A DNA stretch of 64,000 bases from Rhodococcoides fascians NBRC 12155 = LMG 3623 (GTDB lineage Bacteria > Actinomycetota > Actinomycetes > Mycobacteriales > Mycobacteriaceae): assembly GCF_001894785.1 (NCBI RefSeq), contig NZ_BCWW01000008.1:1-64000 (forward strand). Direction: 5' to 3'. Shown one piece after another: positions 36,671 through 45,428 of the stretch (its first letter is position 1; each line of letters opens with the position of its first letter). A program made the translations under genes and the position numbers. The notes under the pieces are model-generated. The model ran no database searches, was not told where the DNA came from, and saw only the letters and a list, made by a program, of their open reading frames with translations.

Positions 36671-37945
36671 ATGACCGGCACATACTCCGAGCACGACGTC
36701 GAACGATTCGTTCCCGAACCGCCCAAGACCGCTGGGCTTCGATCCGGGGCGGACAACGCCTCGCATCGGAGTGCGTTCGCGCGAGATCGAGCGCGGGTCT
36801 TGCACTGTGCTGCCCTGCGTCGTCTTGCGGACAAGACCCAGGTGACCGGGCCCCGCGACGGCGACACCCCGCGCACCCGGTTGACGCATTCGCTCGAGGT
36901 CGCGCAGATCGGGCGCAGCATCGCGGAGGGGCTCGGCAGCGACCCCGATCTGGTCGATTTGGCGGGCTTGGCACACGACATCGGTCATCCTCCCTACGGA
37001 CACAACGGCGAGCGAGCCCTCGACGAGGTGGCCCAGGACTGCGGCGGATTCGAGGGCAACGCGCAGAACCTGCGCATCCTGACCGGCCTCGAGCCCAAGA
37101 TCCTCGACTCCGACGGCAACAGCGCGGGGCTCAACCTCACCCGCGCCGCCCTCGACGCCGCGATGAAGTATCCGTGGACCAGGCCCGCGCCGGGCGCGAA
37201 ATTCGGTGCCTACGACGACGACTCGGCCATTCTCGGCTGGGTACGCGACGGTGCACCGGACAAGCACAAGTGCCTCGAAGCGCAGACCATGGATTGGTCC
37301 GACGACGTCGCCTACTCGGTGCACGACGTCGAGGACGGCGTCATCGACGCCAGAATCGACCTGCGTGCACTATCCGATCCGATCGAGCAGCGGGCACTGG
37401 CCGAACTCGGTGTCTCGGAGTTCCGCGGACTCGACGTCGACGAGTTGATCGAGGCGGCGAGCCGGCTGTCCAAGATGGACGTCGTCGTCGCGGTCGGCAG
37501 ATACGACGGCACCCTCACCGCATCCGTGGCGCTCAAGCACATGACGAGCGAGCTGGTCGGGCGATTCGCCACGGCTGCCATCGACGGAACCCGCCAGAAG
37601 TACGGCACGGCAGCGTTGACGCGATACGACGCCGACCTCGTGGTGCCGTCGATCGTCGCGTCCGAAGTGGCTCTGCTCAAGACGATGGCACTGCGGTACG
37701 TCATGTCCGACGCCGGGCACAAGATTCGGCAGGAACGTCAACGTGACCGGATCCATCGCGTCGCCGAGTGGTTGATGCGCTCGGCGCCGGGCGAACTCGA
37801 TCCCATCCTGGTGCCCGCGTGGCAACGCGCGAACAGCGACGCCGAACGGACTCGCGTCGTCGTGGATCAGATCGCGTCGTACACCGAGAGTCGACTCGAA
37901 CTGGTGGACAAGCGGTCGCTCGGGGCTCAGGCCAGCTGGGGTTGA
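36671..37945 (+). CDS. dgt: deoxyguanosinetriphosphate triphosphohydrolase-like protein
   Basis: 424-aa HD-domain dNTPase, dNTP to deoxynucleoside + PPPi. Metal ligands: His in [18 protein letters not shown] in [16 protein letters not shown], and Asp in [14 protein letters not shown]. It regulates dNTP pools; it stands directly before dnaG as in M. tuberculosis, a replication-related pair. Confidence 0.93.
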   Translation: MTGTYSEHDVERFVPEPPKTAGLRSGADNASHRSAFARDRARVLHCAALRRLADKTQVTGPRDGDTPRTRLTHSLEVAQIGRSIAEGLGSDPDLVDLAGLAHDIGHPPYGHNGERALDEVAQDCGGFEGNAQNLRILTGLEPKILDSDGNSAGLNLTRAALDAAMKYPWTRPAPGAKFGAYDDDSAILGWVRDGAPDKHKCLEAQTMDWSDDVAYSVHDVEDGVIDARIDLRALSDPIEQRALAELGVSEFRGLDVDELIEAASRLSKMDVVVAVGRYDGTLTASVALKHMTSELVGRFATAAIDGTRQKYGTAALTRYDADLVVPSIVASEVALLKTMALRYVMSDAGHKIRQERQRDRIHRVAEWLMRSAPGELDPILVPAWQRANSDAERTRVVVDQIASYTESRLELVDKRSLGAQASWG

Positions 37946-37975
37946 TCGACGGGTGTCGGGCGTCTTGTTCGACGC

Positions 37976-37981
37976 TAGACT
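37976..37981 (+). promoter_or_regulatory. -10 box of leaderless dnaG transcript
   Basis: TAGACT with a 6-nt gap to GTG 37988 and no Shine-Dalgarno between. Confidence 0.45.
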
Positions 37982-37987
37982 CCAGTC

Positions 37988-39904
37988 GTGGCCGGCCGAA
38001 TTCCTGAACGTGACATTGCCGCCATTCGCGAACGCACACGGATCGAAGACATAGTCGGCGACTACGTCTCGCTCAAGCGCGCGGGCGGCGACTCCATGAA
38101 GGGGTTGTGCCCCTTCCACGACGAGAAGTCCCCGTCGTTCCATGTTCGGCCCAATCATGGCCATTACCACTGCTTCGGCTGCGGCGAAGGTGGTGATGCC
38201 TACTCCTTCCTCCAGAAGATCGAGCACATTTCGTTCGTCGAGGCCGTCGAGCAACTCGCCGATCGGCTGAACTACTCGATCTCCTACGAGGGCGGAGGGC
38301 CCTCGGTCCAACGTGATCGAGGGACCCGCGCGCGCCTGATCGCCGCGAACGCGGCGGCTCAGGAGTTCTACGCCGGCCGGCTCAGCGGGCCCGATGCCCA
38401 GGCCGCACGGGACTACCTGACCGAACGCAACTTCGACGGCCACGCCGCGCTGGCCTACGGCTGTGGATACGCACCCGACGGCTGGGACACCCTCACCAAA
38501 CATCTGCTGGGCAAGGGCTTCGAAGCCAAGGAGATAGTCGACGCCGGCCTGGCAACCCCGGGCAAGCGCGGCACACCCATCGACCGATTCCGGCGCCGGT
38601 TGGTGTGGCCGATTCGCAGTCAGAGCGGCGACGTCATCGGCTTCGGCGCACGCAAGCTGTTCGACGACGACACGATGCCCGGAAAGTACATCAACACTCC
38701 GGAAACGATGCTGTACAAGAAGTCTCAGGTGTTGTTCGGGCTGGATCTCGCGCGCAAGGAGATCGCGAAGTCGCATCAGGCCGTCATCGTCGAGGGCTAC
38801 ACCGACGTCATGGCGATGCACCTCGCCGGCGTCAAGACCGCGGTGGCGTCCTGTGGCACCGCGTTCGGCGAAGACCACCTCGCGATGCTGCGCCGACTGA
38901 TGATGGACGACAGCTACTTTCGCGGTGAGGTGATCTACACCTTCGACGGTGACGACGCCGGCCAGGCCGCGGCCATGAAGGCGTTCGAGGGGGATCAGAA
39001 GATCGCCGGGCAGACCTTCGTCGCCGTCGCACCCGACGGAATGGACCCGTGCGACCTGCGCCTGAAATCCGGTGACAACGCCGTTCGCGATCTCGTGGCC
39101 CGGCGGACCCCGATGTTTGCCTTCGTCGTCAAATCGCTGCTCCGAGAGCATGATCTGGACACGCCCGAGGGGCGCGTCGAAGCGCTCAAGCGCACTGTTC
39201 CGGTGGTCGCGCGAATCAAGGACGCCTCACTGCGGGACGAGTACGCCAGGCAGCTCGCCGGGTGGACCGGCTGGGACGACACTGCGATGGTGCTCGCCCG
39301 CGTGCGCGACGAGGCGAAGAAGGGTGCCCGAGGCGACACGAGCGGTAAACGCGTGCCCTTCGAGAAGCGTCAGGCAGCGCCGACGGAAGCCCCCACCGGG
39401 CCGCCGCGTCCGAACCCCACCGATCCGACGCTGTGGCCGCAACGAGAGGCCCTCAAGGCGGTGCTGCAGATGCCCGCGGTCGCCGGCACCGTCTTCGATT
39501 CGCTGCCACCCGAAAGCTTTCATCATCCGGCGTACGCCGCGGTGCGTGATGCCGTGGCCGCGGCCGGCGGCACTGCCGCGGGCCTGGGCGGTGGGGAGTG
39601 GGTCGACGCAGTGGCCAAGCAGGCCAAGGACGCCGTGGTGGTGTCGTTGGTGACGGAGTTGGCCGTCGATCCGATGCGCGTGGCCGACGACGCTCTCACG
39701 CGCTACATCTCCGGTGTGCTCGCCCGGCTTCAAGAGGTGTGGGTGGGCCAACAGGTCGCCGAACTGAAGTCCAAGCTGCAGCGCATGTCGCCTGCGGAGA
39801 AGCCGGACGACTACAACGCCCTGTTCGGTGATCTCATCGCCCTCGAGCAGTACCGCCGCAGCCTGCTCGAACTCGCCGTGGGAAGCGTCGCCGAGGTCGG
39901 TTAG
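37988..39904 (+). CDS. dnaG: DNA primase
   Basis: 638 aa; makes RNA primers for replication. N-terminal zinc finger CPFHDEKSPSFHV and CFGCGEGG, RNA polymerase core with Toprim motifs VEGYTDVMAMH and TFDGDDAG, then a C-terminal DnaB-binding domain. GTG 37988. Convergent with the small gene at 39901, overlapping it by 4 nt. Confidence 0.95.
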   Translation: MAGRIPERDIAAIRERTRIEDIVGDYVSLKRAGGDSMKGLCPFHDEKSPSFHVRPNHGHYHCFGCGEGGDAYSFLQKIEHISFVEAVEQLADRLNYSISYEGGGPSVQRDRGTRARLIAANAAAQEFYAGRLSGPDAQAARDYLTERNFDGHAALAYGCGYAPDGWDTLTKHLLGKGFEAKEIVDAGLATPGKRGTPIDRFRRRLVWPIRSQSGDVIGFGARKLFDDDTMPGKYINTPETMLYKKSQVLFGLDLARKEIAKSHQAVIVEGYTDVMAMHLAGVKTAVASCGTAFGEDHLAMLRRLMMDDSYFRGEVIYTFDGDDAGQAAAMKAFEGDQKIAGQTFVAVAPDGMDPCDLRLKSGDNAVRDLVARRTPMFAFVVKSLLREHDLDTPEGRVEALKRTVPVVARIKDASLRDEYARQLAGWTGWDDTAMVLARVRDEAKKGARGDTSGKRVPFEKRQAAPTEAPTGPPRPNPTDPTLWPQREALKAVLQMPAVAGTVFDSLPPESFHHPAYAAVRDAVAAAGGTAAGLGGGEWVDAVAKQAKDAVVVSLVTELAVDPMRVADDALTRYISGVLARLQEVWVGQQVAELKSKLQRMSPAEKPDDYNALFGDLIALEQYRRSLLELAVGSVAEVG

Positions 39905-40146
39905 CGCCGCAGCTGATCGCGCGGGACGAAAACCTGGTCTTCGTCGTCGACCGGCTTCATCGGCTCGAGTCTCGGCTGCGTGTTCAGAGAGTCGGACAAC
40001 TTCTGACGGCCGACCTCGATTGCCTTCTTGGTGGCCGGGCTCGACGCGACGGCGCTGGCCGTCTTGCGAATCTGCTCGTAGCGGCCCCGTCCGGCCTTGG
40101 CTCCCAGTACATATGCAGCTCCAGCCGCCAGTACCAAACGAATCAT
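39901..40146 (-). CDS. small membrane-associated hypothetical protein (81 aa)
   Basis: The N-terminus MIRLVLAAGAAYVLGAKAGR is a short hydrophobic segment followed by basic residues, then a charged helix (YEQIRKTASAVASSPATKKA) and a polar tail. The layout recalls YtxH-type small stress proteins. ATG 40146 has GAAGGA at good distance. Function unknown. Confidence 0.75.
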   Translation of the reverse strand: MIRLVLAAGAAYVLGAKAGRGRYEQIRKTASAVASSPATKKAIEVGRQKLSDSLNTQPRLEPMKPVDDEDQVFVPRDQLRR

Positions 40147-40283
40147 CAGTGGGTCCTTCCGTAGAGCGTGCGGCCGTTCTTCCATCTTGCCCGACGAACC
40201 TCGAGCAGGGCGATTCGGTACACAGCGGAAGCTGTTCCGGCGCTCTCGTGGGCCCGATTTGGTACTCACAAGGGGGTGTGCGC

Positions 40284-40289
40284 TATTGT
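40284..40289 (+). promoter_or_regulatory. putative -10 box for tRNA-Asn
   Basis: TATTGT, 39 nt upstream of the tRNA; the only possible -35 (TTGGTA, 40259) is 19 nt away, so the match is weak. Confidence 0.3.
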
Positions 40290-40328
40290 TTCCAACGGCT
40301 CGCACGAGAGTGTGACGCCGCAAGGTAA

Positions 40329-40401
40329 TCCCCCATAGCTCAATTGGCAGAGCATTCGACTGTTAATCGAAGGGTTCCTGGTTCGAGTCCAGGTGGGGGA
40401 G
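40329..40401 (+). tRNA. tRNA-Asn (GTT)
   Basis: 73 nt, complete cloverleaf. Acceptor TCCCCCA pairs with TGGGGGA, D-arm with AGCTCAATTGGCAGAGC, anticodon loop CTGTTAA with GTT at 40362-40364, T-arm GGTTCGAGTCC, discriminator G. CCA is not encoded. Confidence 0.97.
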
Positions 40402-40407
40402 CGCAGT

Positions 40408-40438
40408 CCCCGTCCGGCTTGTCCGGGCGGGGATTTTT
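40408..40438 (+). terminator. intrinsic terminator after tRNA-Asn
   Basis: CCCCGTCCGG, loop CTTGT, CCGGGCGGGG (10 bp with one G-T pair), followed by ATTTTT. The most classical terminator in the window, 7 nt after the tRNA. Confidence 0.9.
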
Positions 40439-40483
40439 GCTGTCCGGGGTCGCTCGCCCGTGACCGGGTCGGTCGGCGAGAAC

Positions 40484-40501
40484 GTACCGCACATGTGGTA
40501 C
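40484..40501. promoter_or_regulatory. dyad upstream of the afsA-like gene
   Basis: GTACCGCACATGTGGTAC is an imperfect palindrome with perfect outer arms GTACC/GGTAC. A second dyad, GACGGATCGGTC at 40643-40654, lies just before the SD. GGTA/TACC arms also flank the promoter of the tetR gene (42214-42229 region), so these are candidate binding sites for that regulator. The remaining 271-nt gap between the tRNA and this gene holds only the terminator. Confidence 0.35.
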
Positions 40502-40674
40502 CGAGAGTCCCGGACAGCTATCAGATCGTGACCGAATCTTCTGTATATCGATCGAATGAATCAGGTCGACGGATGCCAGTTTTGTCGGTGTCTCGCGACA
40601 TACTGTTCGTGCGATCCGGGACGCTCGGAAGTGCTGGAAAAAGACGGATCGGTCGGGTTCTAAGGGGCTTTGAA

Positions 40675-41589
40675 GTGAGTTTGAGTTACGCATCCACCGT
40701 TCCACGCCAGCTCGTGCATCGACGCTCTCCGGCGGACGTGCTGTTGACCGACTACGAGACGGTCGACGGTATGCATCGTGCGGCGGTACAGCTGCCGACG
40801 TCGCATCGCATGTTCGTGCCGGTACGTCGCACCCACGATTCGTTGATGATCGCCGAGGCGCTGCGGCAGGCAGTGAGCCTGTTCTGTCACGTCGAACACG
40901 ACGTCCCGCTCGACCACGTGGTCTACATCGAGCACTTCCGGTTCGACATTCTCGACCTGCTGTCGGTCGACAACATCGACGATTCGCTTGTCGCCGAGTC
41001 GATCACGACCGACCGCACATTCGAGGACGAGTCGCTGGACAACCTGAAGCTGTCGGCTCGACTGCTCAACCGCGGTCAGGTCGTCGCCTCCGGAACGGCG
41101 TCCGTGCGTCCCATCGGACCGGACGTCTACTCCAAGGTCCGCAAGCCGACCATGGCCGACCCACACTTTCGGTACCTTCCCGCCGGAACCGAGGTGGCAG
41201 AACCGGCCGGAGTCGGCCGTCTCGACCCCTCAGATGTCGTACTGGCTCGTCATACCTCGGACGGGACGCTCGTGGTGGCTCCGGATCCGCGGAACCTGGC
41301 GATGTTCGATCATTCGGTGGAATACCTACCGGGCGTCACCATGCTCGAAGCCGCCCGTCAGGCGTTGCGTTTGGCCACCGGTTGCGTGGGACTGGACTTC
41401 ACGTCCCTCGAGGTCAGGTTCTTGGGGTTCGCCGAATGGGCCAACCCGTGCACGGTCATCGTCGACAGCGACACGACCGACGGCATTCACCGCATTCAGT
41501 TCGAGCACGACGGGGTCGTGCTCTCGGCGATGTCCGTCACGGCGACACCCGAACCGTGGCTACCGCTCAGCGATCGTTCCAGTCGATGA
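40675..41589 (+). CDS. AfsA/ScbA-like gamma-butyrolactone biosynthesis protein
   Basis: 304 aa with two AfsA hotdog repeats. The first has PRQLVHRRSPADVLLTDYE and QLPTSHRMFVPV, then LMIAEALRQAVSLF; the second has DVVLARHTSDGTLVVAPDP, DHSVEYLPGVTMLEAARQAL and a final ATPEPW. AfsA proteins join a beta-ketoacyl chain to dihydroxyacetone phosphate to make butyrolactone signals. GTG 40675 is preceded by AAGGGG at 8 nt. The TetR receptor-like gene is tail-to-tail, with a 23-nt 3' overlap. Rhodococcus is known to make such signals; the reductase partner is not in the window. Confidence 0.85.
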   Translation: MSLSYASTVPRQLVHRRSPADVLLTDYETVDGMHRAAVQLPTSHRMFVPVRRTHDSLMIAEALRQAVSLFCHVEHDVPLDHVVYIEHFRFDILDLLSVDNIDDSLVAESITTDRTFEDESLDNLKLSARLLNRGQVVASGTASVRPIGPDVYSKVRKPTMADPHFRYLPAGTEVAEPAGVGRLDPSDVVLARHTSDGTLVVAPDPRNLAMFDHSVEYLPGVTMLEAARQALRLATGCVGLDFTSLEVRFLGFAEWANPCTVIVDSDTTDGIHRIQFEHDGVVLSAMSVTATPEPWLPLSDRSSR

Positions 41590-42208
41590 GCGGTGCATCG
41601 GCTACCGCTCGTATCCGGGCCAGTCGCCGGCGAGGGGCGATCGACGGTAGCAACAGGTGCCACATCTCGGTCATCCGAAGCTGGAGGTCGGCGCGTCCGG
41701 TGAGCATCTCCGAGACGGTCTGAACTCCCGTGAACGATGCAACGATCATCCTGGCGAGTGCGGCCGTGTCCACGTCGTCGACGATGTCGCCTTCGGTCCG
41801 GGCGCGCTCGGTCAACTTCGCGATCATTCCGATCCAGTCGTCGAACGATTGCGCATTCGGATTCTGAGCCGTCGTCGATTCCAACGTCAACCGCATGCCG
41901 CCACGTGCGATGGGGTCGGTCTGCAGCTGACGCGCCAACTCCTTGGTGATTAGGATCAGGGCATCGATGGCCTTCGGTGTGCTTTCGATGATGGTGACGG
42001 TGGCAGCGGTGGCAAGAGCCATCTGTGCCTCGATCACGGCCTGCGCCAGATCTTCCTTCGACGAGAAGTGGAAGTACATCGCACCCTTGCTGACGCCGGC
42101 GTTGGCGATGATGGTGCTCAGACTGGCTGTGCCGTAGCCGAACTTGTCGAAGCTCGATGCGGCTCCCACGAGTACGGCCTGCCTGGTCGATTCTGCGCGC
42201 TCTTGCAT
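41567..42208 (-). CDS. TetR-family regulator, gamma-butyrolactone-receptor-like
   Basis: 213 aa. HTH region AESTRQAVLVGAASSFDKFG, ANAGVSKGAMYFHFSSKEDLAQAV, close in form to ArpA/ScbR receptors (RAVRTRQAIL; YFHFASKEELAQ). The C-terminal ligand domain is helical. With the AfsA gene alongside, it is probably the signal receptor and repressor. ATG 42208 lies 6 nt after TATTGT (leaderless), and GGTA-N12-TACC surrounds that -10 box, suggesting autorepression. Confidence 0.82.
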   Translation of the reverse strand: MQERAESTRQAVLVGAASSFDKFGYGTASLSTIIANAGVSKGAMYFHFSSKEDLAQAVIEAQMALATAATVTIIESTPKAIDALILITKELARQLQTDPIARGGMRLTLESTTAQNPNAQSFDDWIGMIAKLTERARTEGDIVDDVDTAALARMIVASFTGVQTVSEMLTGRADLQLRMTEMWHLLLPSIAPRRRLARIRAVADAPLIDWNDR

Positions 42209-42339
42209 CGGTAGACAATAGCTGGTACCCGCTTTCGCGGCACTCTCCGAGTCAAAAGACGGCAATTCAACGAAAATCGGTGTCGATGCCCAAGGGGCGA
42301 ACCGTGCGCGCCTGCTCGAATGGTGATGGGGGATAACGG

Positions 42340-42366
42340 TGAGCGTGCAAATTGATGGCACGCTCA
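42340..42366. repeat. perfect 9-N9-9 inverted repeat before the NUDIX gene
   Basis: TGAGCGTGC, 9-nt spacer AAATTGATG, GCACGCTCA, ending 4 nt before ATG 42371. Arm and spacer lengths are those of a CIRCE element, but the sequence is not CIRCE. It could be an operator or a 5'-UTR hairpin hiding the start site; no SD is visible. Confidence 0.7.
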
Positions 42367-42370
42367 TCAC

Positions 42371-42838
42371 ATGGTCAACAAGAGCGCGGGCATTCTGCTG
42401 TTTCGGGTGAACGCCGACGTGGTGGAGGTTCTGATCGCCCATCCCGGCGGCCCGTTCTGGGCGCGGAAGGACGACGGTGCGTGGTCGATAGTGAAGGGGG
42501 AGTTCACCGAGGCCGAAGACCCGTGGACCGCGGCTCAGCGCGAGTTCCGAGAGGAAGTCGGCATCGAGGTGCCTGCGGGCAACCCCATCGAGCTCGGCAC
42601 CGCCACACAGCGCGGCGGGAAGATCGTCACCGCGTTCGGGATCGAGTCCGACCTCGATGTCTCCACTGCGATGAGCAACACATTCGAGATCGAATGGCCG
42701 CCGAAATCCGGAAAGATGCAATCGTTTCCCGAGGTAGACCGCATCGAATGGTTTTCGGTGCCGCTGGCGAGGACAAAGCTACTGGCCGCGCAGCACCCAT
42801 TTCTCGACGCGGTGGAGGCCTTTGTGGAGTTGCGCTAG
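42371..42838 (+). CDS. NUDIX hydrolase
   Basis: 155 aa. Opens with KSAGILLFRVNADVVEVLIAHPGG, and the Nudix box GEFTEAEDPWTAAQREFREEVG fits GX5EX7REUXEEXGU. It resembles the MutT-like phosphohydrolase group (often diadenosine polyphosphate or damaged nucleotide hydrolases); the substrate is not readable. Start is right after the inverted repeat. A hairpin with GCGGCCG/CGGCCGC arms follows at 42861-42890. Confidence 0.88.
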   Translation: MVNKSAGILLFRVNADVVEVLIAHPGGPFWARKDDGAWSIVKGEFTEAEDPWTAAQREFREEVGIEVPAGNPIELGTATQRGGKIVTAFGIESDLDVSTAMSNTFEIEWPPKSGKMQSFPEVDRIEWFSVPLARTKLLAAQHPFLDAVEAFVELR

Positions 42839-42860
42839 TTTCGGCGTCGAATCCGGGGGT

Positions 42861-42890
42861 ATCCGGCGGCCGGAAACGACGGCCGCGGAT
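42861..42890. repeat. GC-rich hairpin after the NUDIX gene
   Basis: Left arm ATCCGGCGGCCG, loop GAAACGA, right arm CGGCCGCGGAT: an 11-bp stem with one bulged G. No U-tract; it may act as a weak terminator or RNA-stability element. Confidence 0.45.
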
Positions 42891-42909
42891 GCAGGGTGGG
42901 AAGTGGAAC

Positions 42910-43062
42910 ATGACACCGATGGAGACGACCGACGCCGACACGGCTCGCGTGGAAACGGCTCTGCTGGAAGGTCAGTGGGCAGGTCGAATCGTGGCCTCGG
43001 GGTTCGTGGCTCTGGCCACCGGCCTGTCCTGGATGTTCGCCGCGTCCGCAATGATCGGCTAG
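42910..43062 (+). CDS. putative 50-aa membrane protein
   Basis: Polar, acidic first half (METTDADTARVETALLEGQW) and a single span (IVASGFVALATGLSWMFAA). In the same direction as the MFS gene 55 nt downstream. Start ATG 42910 with a GGAAGTGG stretch close upstream. No known family; weak but consistent codon use. Confidence 0.45.
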   Translation: MTPMETTDADTARVETALLEGQWAGRIVASGFVALATGLSWMFAASAMIG

Positions 43063-43070
43063 CAATACCA

Positions 43071-43082
43071 GACCGTTCGGTC
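43071..43082. promoter_or_regulatory. putative repressor site in the MFS promoter
   Basis: GACCG-TT-CGGTC is a perfect dyad directly before GATACT (43083-43088), the likely -10 of the exporter gene. ACCGTTCGGT-type dyads are common operators of TetR regulators in actinobacteria. Confidence 0.45.
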
Positions 43083-43117
43083 GATACTGCTCAGCGACTA
43101 CTACGAAGGGCAGTGCA

Positions 43118-44584
43118 GTGACCGACGGTATTGCGTCAGCGACCCCACCGGCGATCGAGGTACCCAAGCGCGCCTGGCAAGCCCTGGTGGTTCTGTTGCT
43201 CGGCATGTTCATGGCCCTGCTCGACACCACCATCGTCAACGTCGCATTGCCGACGATCAGCACGACGCTGGAGGCATCGGAATCCGTTCTGTCGTGGATC
43301 ATCTCGGGCTACGCGCTCGCGTTCGGTCTCGCCCTGATTCCGGCGGGCAAGGTCGGGGATCGGATCGGGCACAAGTGGGTGTTCTTCACCGGTCTCGCTC
43401 TGTTCACGGTGGCCAGCTTTGCCTGCGGACTCGCTCAGGACGATCTGCAGTTGGTGGTTGCCCGAGTGGTTCAGGGTCTGGCAGGCGGAATGTTCGTGCC
43501 CGCTGTCACAGCGTTCATTCAACTGCTGTTTCCAGGGCCTGTGCGCGGCAAGGCATTTGCGATCATGGGTGCGGTCATCGGAGTGTCGACTGCGTTGGGG
43601 CCGATCGTCGGCGGGTTGATCATCCAGGCTTTCGGTGAGGAGAACGGCTGGCGGTTGGTCTTCTGGGTCAACCTGCCGATCGGCATCGTCGGTCTGATCG
43701 CGGCGGCGGTTCTGCTGCCGAAGAAGGATGAATCCGAGCCGACTGCAAGGCCGGGCATCGACTGGCTCGGGTTGGTGCTGATCTCCGCCGGCCTCATCGC
43801 GCTGCTCGTACCGCTGATCGAAGGCCAGGAGCTCGGGTGGCCGTTGTGGACCTACGTGACCATTGCTGCAGGCGTGGGCCTGATTGCAGTGTTCGGCTGG
43901 TGGGAGGTGATCCACAGCGGTCGTGGACACAATCCGCTCGTGCCGCCGCGACTGTTCACCCGACCGGCATTCACCGGCGGTGTGATTCTCGCGCTGGTGT
44001 ACTTCGCAGCGTTCACCAGCATCTTCTTCACCATCTCGTTGTTGTGGCAGACCGGGCTCGGCAATACGGCCCTCTCGTCCGGGTTGGTCTCGATACCGTT
44101 CGCGATCGGCAGCATCATCGCGTCCTCGCAGAGCAACAAGCTCACGATCCGACTCGGCCGCACCGTACTGATCCTCGGCGCATCGCTGGTGTCGATCGGC
44201 TTGATCTGGCTGTGGATCATCTTGGCGACCAGTTCCGCCGACACCATCTCCCATTGGACTCTGCTGGTCCCGCTGTTCATCGCGGGCTTGGGCAACGGCG
44301 CGTTCATCGCTCCCAACGCGCAGTTCATCGTCGCAACCGTCGACCGCGACGACGCAGGGGCCGCGAGCGGCGTCATCTCGACGATGCAGCGCGTCGGCTC
44401 CGCAATCGGTATCGCAGTCATCGGTAGTGTGCTGTTCGGCTCACTCACCATCACCGGCCCCGATACCGTGGGATCCGGCTTCCTGCACGGTGCCGCAATG
44501 GCCATGGCCGTCAGTGCCGCGTTCAGCGTCGTTGCGTTGGCGTTGGTGTTCGCTCTACCGAAGAAGGTGCAGAGCGGTCACTGA
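43118..44584 (+). CDS. MFS drug exporter, DHA2 (EmrB/QacA) family
   Basis: 488 aa with 14 predicted spans. Motif C-type and family blocks: LLDTTIVNVALPTIS, SWIISGYALAFGLALIPAGKVGDRIG (motif A) and GPIVGGLIIQAFGEENGWRLVFWVNLPIG. A proton-driven exporter of toxic compounds; substrate unknown. GTG 43118 has GAAGGG upstream. Convergent with the ANTAR gene, only 11 nt apart. Confidence 0.9.
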   Translation: MTDGIASATPPAIEVPKRAWQALVVLLLGMFMALLDTTIVNVALPTISTTLEASESVLSWIISGYALAFGLALIPAGKVGDRIGHKWVFFTGLALFTVASFACGLAQDDLQLVVARVVQGLAGGMFVPAVTAFIQLLFPGPVRGKAFAIMGAVIGVSTALGPIVGGLIIQAFGEENGWRLVFWVNLPIGIVGLIAAAVLLPKKDESEPTARPGIDWLGLVLISAGLIALLVPLIEGQELGWPLWTYVTIAAGVGLIAVFGWWEVIHSGRGHNPLVPPRLFTRPAFTGGVILALVYFAAFTSIFFTISLLWQTGLGNTALSSGLVSIPFAIGSIIASSQSNKLTIRLGRTVLILGASLVSIGLIWLWIILATSSADTISHWTLLVPLFIAGLGNGAFIAPNAQFIVATVDRDDAGAASGVISTMQRVGSAIGIAVIGSVLFGSLTITGPDTVGSGFLHGAAMAMAVSAAFSVVALALVFALPKKVQSGH

Positions 44585-44595
44585 TCTCGGCTCGT

Positions 44596-45318
44596 TCAGC
44601 TCGACAGGCCCTTGCCGTGCCGCTGGACGACCGTCGATGCGAGATCGGCGATCTTGACGTTGAGATCCTGCGACGATTTGCGGAGCAGTGCGAACGCTTC
44701 TTCGTCGGATACTTTGTGCAGCGCCATGATGAGGCCGATCGCCTTGCCGATCTCACGGTTACTCTCGAGGCCGTCGCGCAAGGTCGATGCCTCTTGGCCG
44801 TTCAGCATCGCCCCTACCGTCACAGAAGTGAATGCAGTCAGGATGACGGCTTTGTCGGCGGTGTCGGCATCGAAGGCACCTGCGGTGTCGGTGAACAGGT
44901 TGAGAGCACCCACCTTCTGCTCGTCGACCTTGAGGCGGAACCCCATCGCTCCCCGGACCGGCGTGCGGTTCAGGACACCCCGAGCCATTGCGGGCCACTG
45001 GGTGGGGCTGCTGAAATCCGGCTCGAGTTGGACGGCCTCGGTGGTCAGCGCATCCAAGCACGGTCCCTGACCAGTGGCGCGTTCGATGTCGTCGACGACG
45101 CGTGCCACGTCATCCGAGGCCGCGACGGTGACGGCCTTTCCGTGGCGCAACAACATGAGACTCGCGTGATCGCAGTGAGGGACAACCATCGTCGCGGCGT
45201 TGCAGATAGCGGTGTAGACCTCTTCTGCGCTACTGCCGCGATACACGATGTCGGCCAGAGCGGCGAATACAGTTGCCGGGTCGGTCGACGGAGCGTCGAA
45301 CTGTTCGTCGTCGGTCAT
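44596..45318 (-). CDS. GAF and ANTAR domain protein (RNA-binding antiterminator)
   Basis: 240 aa. N-terminal GAF domain (DIVYRGSSAEEVYTAICNAA to SVTVGAMLNGQ) and C-terminal ANTAR three-helix domain (LESNREIGKAIGLIMALHKVSDEEAFALLRKSSQDLNVKI), which in this class binds paired RNA hexaloops to prevent termination. ATG 45318 has GGGAGAA as SD; the open frame upstream is unsupported. Divergent from the Usp gene. Confidence 0.9.
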   Translation of the reverse strand: MTDDEQFDAPSTDPATVFAALADIVYRGSSAEEVYTAICNAATMVVPHCDHASLMLLRHGKAVTVAASDDVARVVDDIERATGQGPCLDALTTEAVQLEPDFSSPTQWPAMARGVLNRTPVRGAMGFRLKVDEQKVGALNLFTDTAGAFDADTADKAVILTAFTSVTVGAMLNGQEASTLRDGLESNREIGKAIGLIMALHKVSDEEAFALLRKSSQDLNVKIADLASTVVQRHGKGLSS

Positions 45319-45416
45319 TGCTTCTCCCGTCGTGTGGCGCATGCCGGGCAAACCGGTTGCGCAGCACATCAACCGTACCGCCCTGCGCCGGGGTCCCTGC
45401 ACCAATGGGCTGGCAG

Positions 45417-45422
45417 TAGCCT
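45417..45422 (+). promoter_or_regulatory. -10 box of leaderless usp transcript
   Basis: TAGCCT with a 6-nt gap to GTG 45429. Confidence 0.45.
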
Positions 45423-45428
45423 CATGTC

